From Chthoniobacter flavus (GTDB lineage Bacteria; Verrucomicrobiota; Verrucomicrobiia; Chthoniobacterales; JACTMZ01): a stretch of DNA of 64,000 nt. The DNA lies in assembly GCA_945878135.1 (NCBI GenBank), contig CAMDUL010000008.1:30184-94183 (forward strand), read 5' to 3'. Positions 60,853-64,000 of the stretch are shown here, piece by piece. The notes beneath the pieces were generated by a model. The model did no database searches. It worked only from the letters and a program-made list of their open reading frames with translations, and was not told where the DNA came from. Made by a program: the position numbers and the translations under genes. Position 1 is the stretch's first letter; each line of letters begins with the position of its first letter.

Positions 60853-61106
60853 GGCCTCTCGACATCCCATCGAGCTTGCCGGCGGTTGTCGCGGATGATC
60901 TTTTCCATCTTGTCGGCCTCGGCCGGGGTGCCGGTCGAGGCGCCCCAGATTTCGGCTGCTTCACGGACAGCATCGGCACATGTCGCCGTGGACGCGGTAT
61001 TATCGAGCAGACGGTCGATCACTCTGGTGAACGACTCCCCGGGCCGTTTGCGGCCGGCGAGTTTGTCGTAGACGTGGGTGCCGACAGCGATGGTTTTGAT
61101 GCTCAT
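60849..61106 (-). CDS. VapB-like antitoxin
   Basis: An 85-residue protein: MSIKTIAVGTHVYDKLAGRKRPGESFTRVIDRLLDN resembles the DUF217/UPF0330 antitoxin family (T-I-x-V-x3-Y-x-L ... SF-x-x-VI). A helical acidic/basic C-terminus would wrap the toxin. It precedes and overlaps the PIN toxin gene, the standard order. The ATG sits in CATATATG, a short palindrome that could be part of an operator. Confidence 0.78.
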   Translation of the reverse strand: MSIKTIAVGTHVYDKLAGRKRPGESFTRVIDRLLDNTASTATCADAVREAAEIWGASTGTPAEADKMEKIIRDNRRQARWDVERP

Positions 61107-61172
61107 ATATGTAGACTTACATGCAAGCTTGGGATGTCAAGAGGGGCGGGGGAAACGACTGCTGCCGAGGAC

Positions 61173-61197
61173 GGCGGCGCCACATATGGCAGCCGCC
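61173..61197. repeat. Imperfect palindrome downstream of ahcY
   Basis: GGCGGCGCCA and TGGCAGCCGCC pair around loop CATA with one bulged A. It lies between the antitoxin gene and the ahcY terminator. Function unknown; similar in style to the palindrome at 58414 but different in sequence. Confidence 0.4.
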
Positions 61198-61204
61198 CTC
61201 CCCA

Positions 61205-61236
61205 GCAAAAAGGCCGTTCCTTGCGGAACGGCCTTC
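61205..61236 (-). terminator. Rho-independent terminator of ahcY
   Basis: Minus strand: AAGGCCGTTCC, loop GCAA, GGAACGGCCTT, then T5. The 11-base-pair stem is perfect. It sits about 70 bases after the ahcY stop. Confidence 0.85.
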
Positions 61237-61304
61237 TGTGCTGGTTCGGTCTGTGAGCTGTTGACTGAAAACTGCCAACTCACGTTTCGCAGAGCGAAAC
61301 CGTG

Positions 61305-62741
61305 TTAGTAGCGGTAGTGCTCGGGCTTATACGGGCCTTCGACCGGGAGGCCGAGGTATTCGGCTTGGTCCTTGGTCAGCTTGGTCAGTTTGATGCCGAT
61401 CTTCTCGAGGTGGAGGCGGGCCACTTCTTCGTCGAGCTTCTTGGGCAGAACGTAGACGGCAGGCTTGTAGATGTCTTTGTTCTTCCACAGGTCGAGCGCG
61501 GCCAGCGTCTGGTTGCTGAAGCTGGTGCTCATGACAAAGCTCGGGTGGCCGGTGGCGCAGCCGAGGTTGACGAGGCGCCCTTCGGCCAGCATGAAAATCT
61601 CACGGCCCCCGGGGAAGACGTATTTGTCGAGTTGCGGCTTGATGTTGACGCGCTCCACGCCGGGCAGGGCGTTGAGTTTGTCGACTTGGATTTCGTTGTC
61701 GAAGTGGCCGATGTTGGCGATGACGGCCTGGTCTTTCATCTTGGCCATGTGCTCGACCGTGATGACGTCTTTGTTGCCGGTCGTCGTGATGTAGATGTCG
61801 CCGCGGCCGAGGGTGTCCTCGAGCGTGGTGACTTCGAAACCTTCCATCGCGGCTTGCAGGGCGTTGATCGGATCGATCTCGGTGACGATGACGCGGGCGC
61901 CTTGTCCGCGGAGCGACTGAGCCGAGCCTTTGCCGACGTCGCCGTAGCCGCAGACCACGGCGACTTTGCCGGAGATCATGACGTCGAGGGCGCGGTTGAG
62001 TCCGTCGACCAGCGAGTGACGGCAGCCGTAGAGGTTGTCGAACTTCGACTTGGTCACCGAGTCGTTGACGTTGAACGCGGGGACGAGAAGTTTGGCGACT
62101 TCCTGGAGTTTGTAGAGGCGATGCACGCCGGTGGTGGTTTCCTCGGAGACGCCTTTCCACTCCTTGACCAGCTCGTGGAAGATATAAGGACTCTCGGCGT
62201 GGATTTTCTTGAGGAGGTCTTTGATCACCTTCTCCTCATGGCTGCCGCTCGGGCTGTTGACCCAATCATCGCCTTCCTCGAGTTCGAAGCCTTTGTGGAG
62301 GAAGAGGGTGACGTCGCCGCCGTCATCGATGACGAGTTGCGGGCCTTTGCCTTCGGGGTTGACGATGGCTTTCCAGGTGCAGTCCCAATACTCCTCGAGG
62401 GTTTCGCCTTTCCAGGCGAAGACGGGGACGCCGGCGGCGGCAATGGCCGCGGCGGCCTGGTCTTGTGTGGAGAAAATGTTGCAGCTGGCCCAGCGGACGT
62501 CGGCTCCGAGTTCGACCATGGTCTCGATGAGAACCGCGGTCTGGATCGTCATATGGAGCGATCCGGTGACGCGAACGTCCTTGAGGGGTTTGTCTTTCGC
62601 GTATTTCTCGCGAATGGCCATCAGGCCCGGCATTTCCTTTTCGGCGATTTCGATTTCCTTGCGACCCCAGTCGGCAAGGGTGATGTCGGCAACTTTGAAG
62701 TCGTTGGCGACTTTGGTCGGTTTGATTGTAGCAGTGCTCAT
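61305..62741 (-). CDS. ahcY: Adenosylhomocysteinase
   Basis: A 478-residue NAD-dependent enzyme hydrolysing S-adenosylhomocysteine to adenosine and homocysteine. It has [31 protein letters not shown], the Lys/Asp of [16 protein letters not shown]-binding [13 protein letters not shown], and the C-terminal KPEHYRY reaching the neighbouring NAD site. It lies 52 bases after metK on the same strand and ends at a strong terminator. With MetK it forms the methionine cycle unit. Confidence 0.97.
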   Translation of the reverse strand: MSTATIKPTKVANDFKVADITLADWGRKEIEIAEKEMPGLMAIREKYAKDKPLKDVRVTGSLHMTIQTAVLIETMVELGADVRWASCNIFSTQDQAAAAIAAAGVPVFAWKGETLEEYWDCTWKAIVNPEGKGPQLVIDDGGDVTLFLHKGFELEEGDDWVNSPSGSHEEKVIKDLLKKIHAESPYIFHELVKEWKGVSEETTTGVHRLYKLQEVAKLLVPAFNVNDSVTKSKFDNLYGCRHSLVDGLNRALDVMISGKVAVVCGYGDVGKGSAQSLRGQGARVIVTEIDPINALQAAMEGFEVTTLEDTLGRGDIYITTTGNKDVITVEHMAKMKDQAVIANIGHFDNEIQVDKLNALPGVERVNIKPQLDKYVFPGGREIFMLAEGRLVNLGCATGHPSFVMSTSFSNQTLAALDLWKNKDIYKPAVYVLPKKLDEEVARLHLEKIGIKLTKLTKDQAEYLGLPVEGPYKPEHYRY

Positions 62742-62793
62742 GGTTTTGATGTGTTCGGAGGTTTAACGACAGGTGTTGATGTTTCGGATGGAA

Positions 62794-63978
62794 TTATTTC
62801 AATCCCGCTTTGCGGCGGAGTTCCTTGGCTTTCGAGGTGTCTTCCCACGGTGCCCACTTGAGGCCGGACTTGTGGCCGAAGTGGCCGTAGTTGGTCGTCT
62901 TGCTGTAGATAGGGCGGAGGAGGTCGAGTTGTTTGACAATGTCGGCGGGCTTGAAGCTGAACGTGTCGAGGACGGCGCGCTGGAGTTTGCGCTCGCTCAC
63001 TTTGTTCGTGCCGAAGGTGTCGATGGTGACGGACACCGGCTTGGGATAACCGATGGCGTAGGCGAATTGGATCTCGGCGCGGTCGGCGAGGCCGGCGGCG
63101 ACGATGTTCTTGGCCACCCAGCGTCCCATGTAAGCGGCGCTGCGGTCGACTTTGCTCGGGTCCTTGCCGCTGAAAGCGCCGCCGCCGTGACGGCCCATGC
63201 CGCCGTAGCTGTCGACGATGATTTTGCGTCCCGTCAGGCCGGCGTCGCCCTGCGGTCCGCCGATGACGAACTTGCCCGTCGGGTTGACCAGATACTCGGT
63301 GTTTTTGGTCAGCATCTTGGCCGGAAGGACTTTTTTGATCAGGTTGTTGATGAGGAATTTCTCGATGGTCGAGTGCGAGACACCATCGGCGTGCTGCGTG
63401 GAGACAACGACCGCGGTGATTTCCTTCGGCTTGCCGTCGATGTAGCGCACGGAGACCTGCGTTTTGGCGTCCGGGCGGAGCCACGGGGCTTTGCCGCTCT
63501 TGCGGATCTTGGTGAGGGCGCGTCCGAGGCGGTGGGCGAACATGATCGGCGCGGGCATCAGCTCCGGCGTTTCATTGCACGCGTAGCCGAACATGAGGCC
63601 TTGGTCACCGGCACCTTGCTCGGAGGTCTTTTTGCCTTTGGCTTTCTTCGCGTCGACGCCCTGCGAGATGTCCTGGCTCTGCTGGGTGATCGCTTTGGTG
63701 ATGATGACTTTGTCCGCGTGGAAAACGTCGTCATCATTGACGTAGCCGATGTCCCCGATGGCTGTGCGAACGATCTTCTCGAAATCGAATTTGGCGTCGG
63801 TGGTGATTTCACCGGCGAGCACAACCATGTTGCTCTTGACCAGCGTTTCGCAGGCCACGCGGCTTTTCTTGTCTTGGGTCAGGCACGCGTCGAGCACGGC
63901 ATCGGAAATGGTGTCGCAAACCTTGTCGGGGTGGCCTTCGCCGACCGACTCGGAGGAAAAAATGTAGTCAGAGGTCAT
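62794..63978 (-). CDS. metK: S-adenosylmethionine synthetase
   Basis: A 394-residue enzyme making SAM from methionine and ATP. It has [22 protein letters not shown] (catalytic His), [26 protein letters not shown], and [18 protein letters not shown] (P-loop-like). The start at 63978 gives [12 protein letters not shown]; an ATG 21 bases upstream would add MLNLSIP, which is not conserved. The upstream region is cut by the window edge, so a riboswitch cannot be judged. Confidence 0.97.
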   Translation of the reverse strand: MTSDYIFSSESVGEGHPDKVCDTISDAVLDACLTQDKKSRVACETLVKSNMVVLAGEITTDAKFDFEKIVRTAIGDIGYVNDDDVFHADKVIITKAITQQSQDISQGVDAKKAKGKKTSEQGAGDQGLMFGYACNETPELMPAPIMFAHRLGRALTKIRKSGKAPWLRPDAKTQVSVRYIDGKPKEITAVVVSTQHADGVSHSTIEKFLINNLIKKVLPAKMLTKNTEYLVNPTGKFVIGGPQGDAGLTGRKIIVDSYGGMGRHGGGAFSGKDPSKVDRSAAYMGRWVAKNIVAAGLADRAEIQFAYAIGYPKPVSVTIDTFGTNKVSERKLQRAVLDTFSFKPADIVKQLDLLRPIYSKTTNYGHFGHKSGLKWAPWEDTSKAKELRRKAGLK

Positions 63979-64000
63979 TGGAATTGAGAGGTTAAGCACG

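Noticed and set aside
61107..61140. TTGACA (61135-61140, minus) as the antitoxin promoter
   Set aside because: No acceptable -10 at 16-18 bases (best is AGTCTA), so not listed as a promoter.
62742..62793. Possible SAH riboswitch between metK and ahcY
   Set aside because: Only 52 bases with no convincing conserved pairing; too short for known SAH-sensing folds.
1..64000. CRISPR arrays, tRNA/rRNA genes, insertion sequences, prophage
   Set aside because: No regularly spaced repeats, no GGTTCGAAT-type T-loops outside coding frames, no transposase or integrase motifs seen on either strand.

Overview
The window is a GC-rich chromosomal stretch (about 65% by eye). It encodes 61 recognisable genes on both strands, tightly packed, with no gap above 200 bases. 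No rRNA, tRNA, CRISPR array, insertion sequence or phage gene was seen. Gene content points to a Gram-negative with an outer membrane: a beta-barrel ending in Phe, an AsmA-like protein, heptose adenylyltransferase, a lipoprotein and RND efflux. Large TPR proteins, an archaeal-type prolyl-tRNA synthetase, GlgE and SGNH hydrolases make a member of the Verrucomicrobiota (Opitutae-like) my best guess. That taxonomy is inference, not shown directly.

Layout. 1-5780: a minus-strand sodium symporter start plus gpmA, a plus-strand phosphatase, and a minus operon (membrane protein, MidA-type methyltransferase, DUF2071, VOC dioxygenase). 5892-14643: mutL, then an overlapping run GNAT / sugar nucleotidyltransferase / APH-type kinase / glgE, then cysK, a TPR membrane protein and a PfkB kinase. 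14608-21662 (minus): nth, a 1026-residue TPR protein and an RND permease. 21752-30299: phosphohexomutase, HtrA protease, and an overlapping three-gene membrane cassette centred on a receiver / pseudokinase / TM / SUMF1-like fusion. It ends with a DksA-like gene and the ribosomal genes rpmG and rpsR. 30265-35842 (minus): AsmA-like protein, P1B ATPase, FAH-family hydrolase. 35907-39839: rfaE2, a PurN-like protein lacking catalytic residues, a small membrane protein, an aldehyde dehydrogenase and an orphan PotA. 40016-49897: a porin behind a candidate sigma-54 promoter, DUF4126, an epimerase, peptidases (M20, M29, C39-like), proS and a CDGSH protein. 49907-58419: two SGNH hydrolases, a small lipoprotein, guaA, then coaD-yceD-rpmF-plsX-fabH-tatD. 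58439-63978: aldo/keto reductase, uricase, a VapBC-like pair and the methionine-cycle pair metK-ahcY.

How genes work together. coaD, rpmF, plsX and fabH form a cofactor/ribosome/fatty-acid start operon. MetK and AhcY make and recycle the methyl donor. The nucleotidyltransferase, kinase and GlgE may share sugar-1-phosphate chemistry. Fifteen neighbouring gene pairs are joined by 4-base ATGA or GTGA overlaps, so translational coupling is common.

The most interesting items are the transmembrane receiver-pseudokinase-SUMF1 protein and its cassette; a recurring promoter layout in which the -10 box lies 6-9 bases before the start codon, suggesting leaderless mRNAs; a palindrome TTGCGCAA serving as the -35 of two divergent promoters; and a palindrome that supplies the stop codons of two convergent genes.
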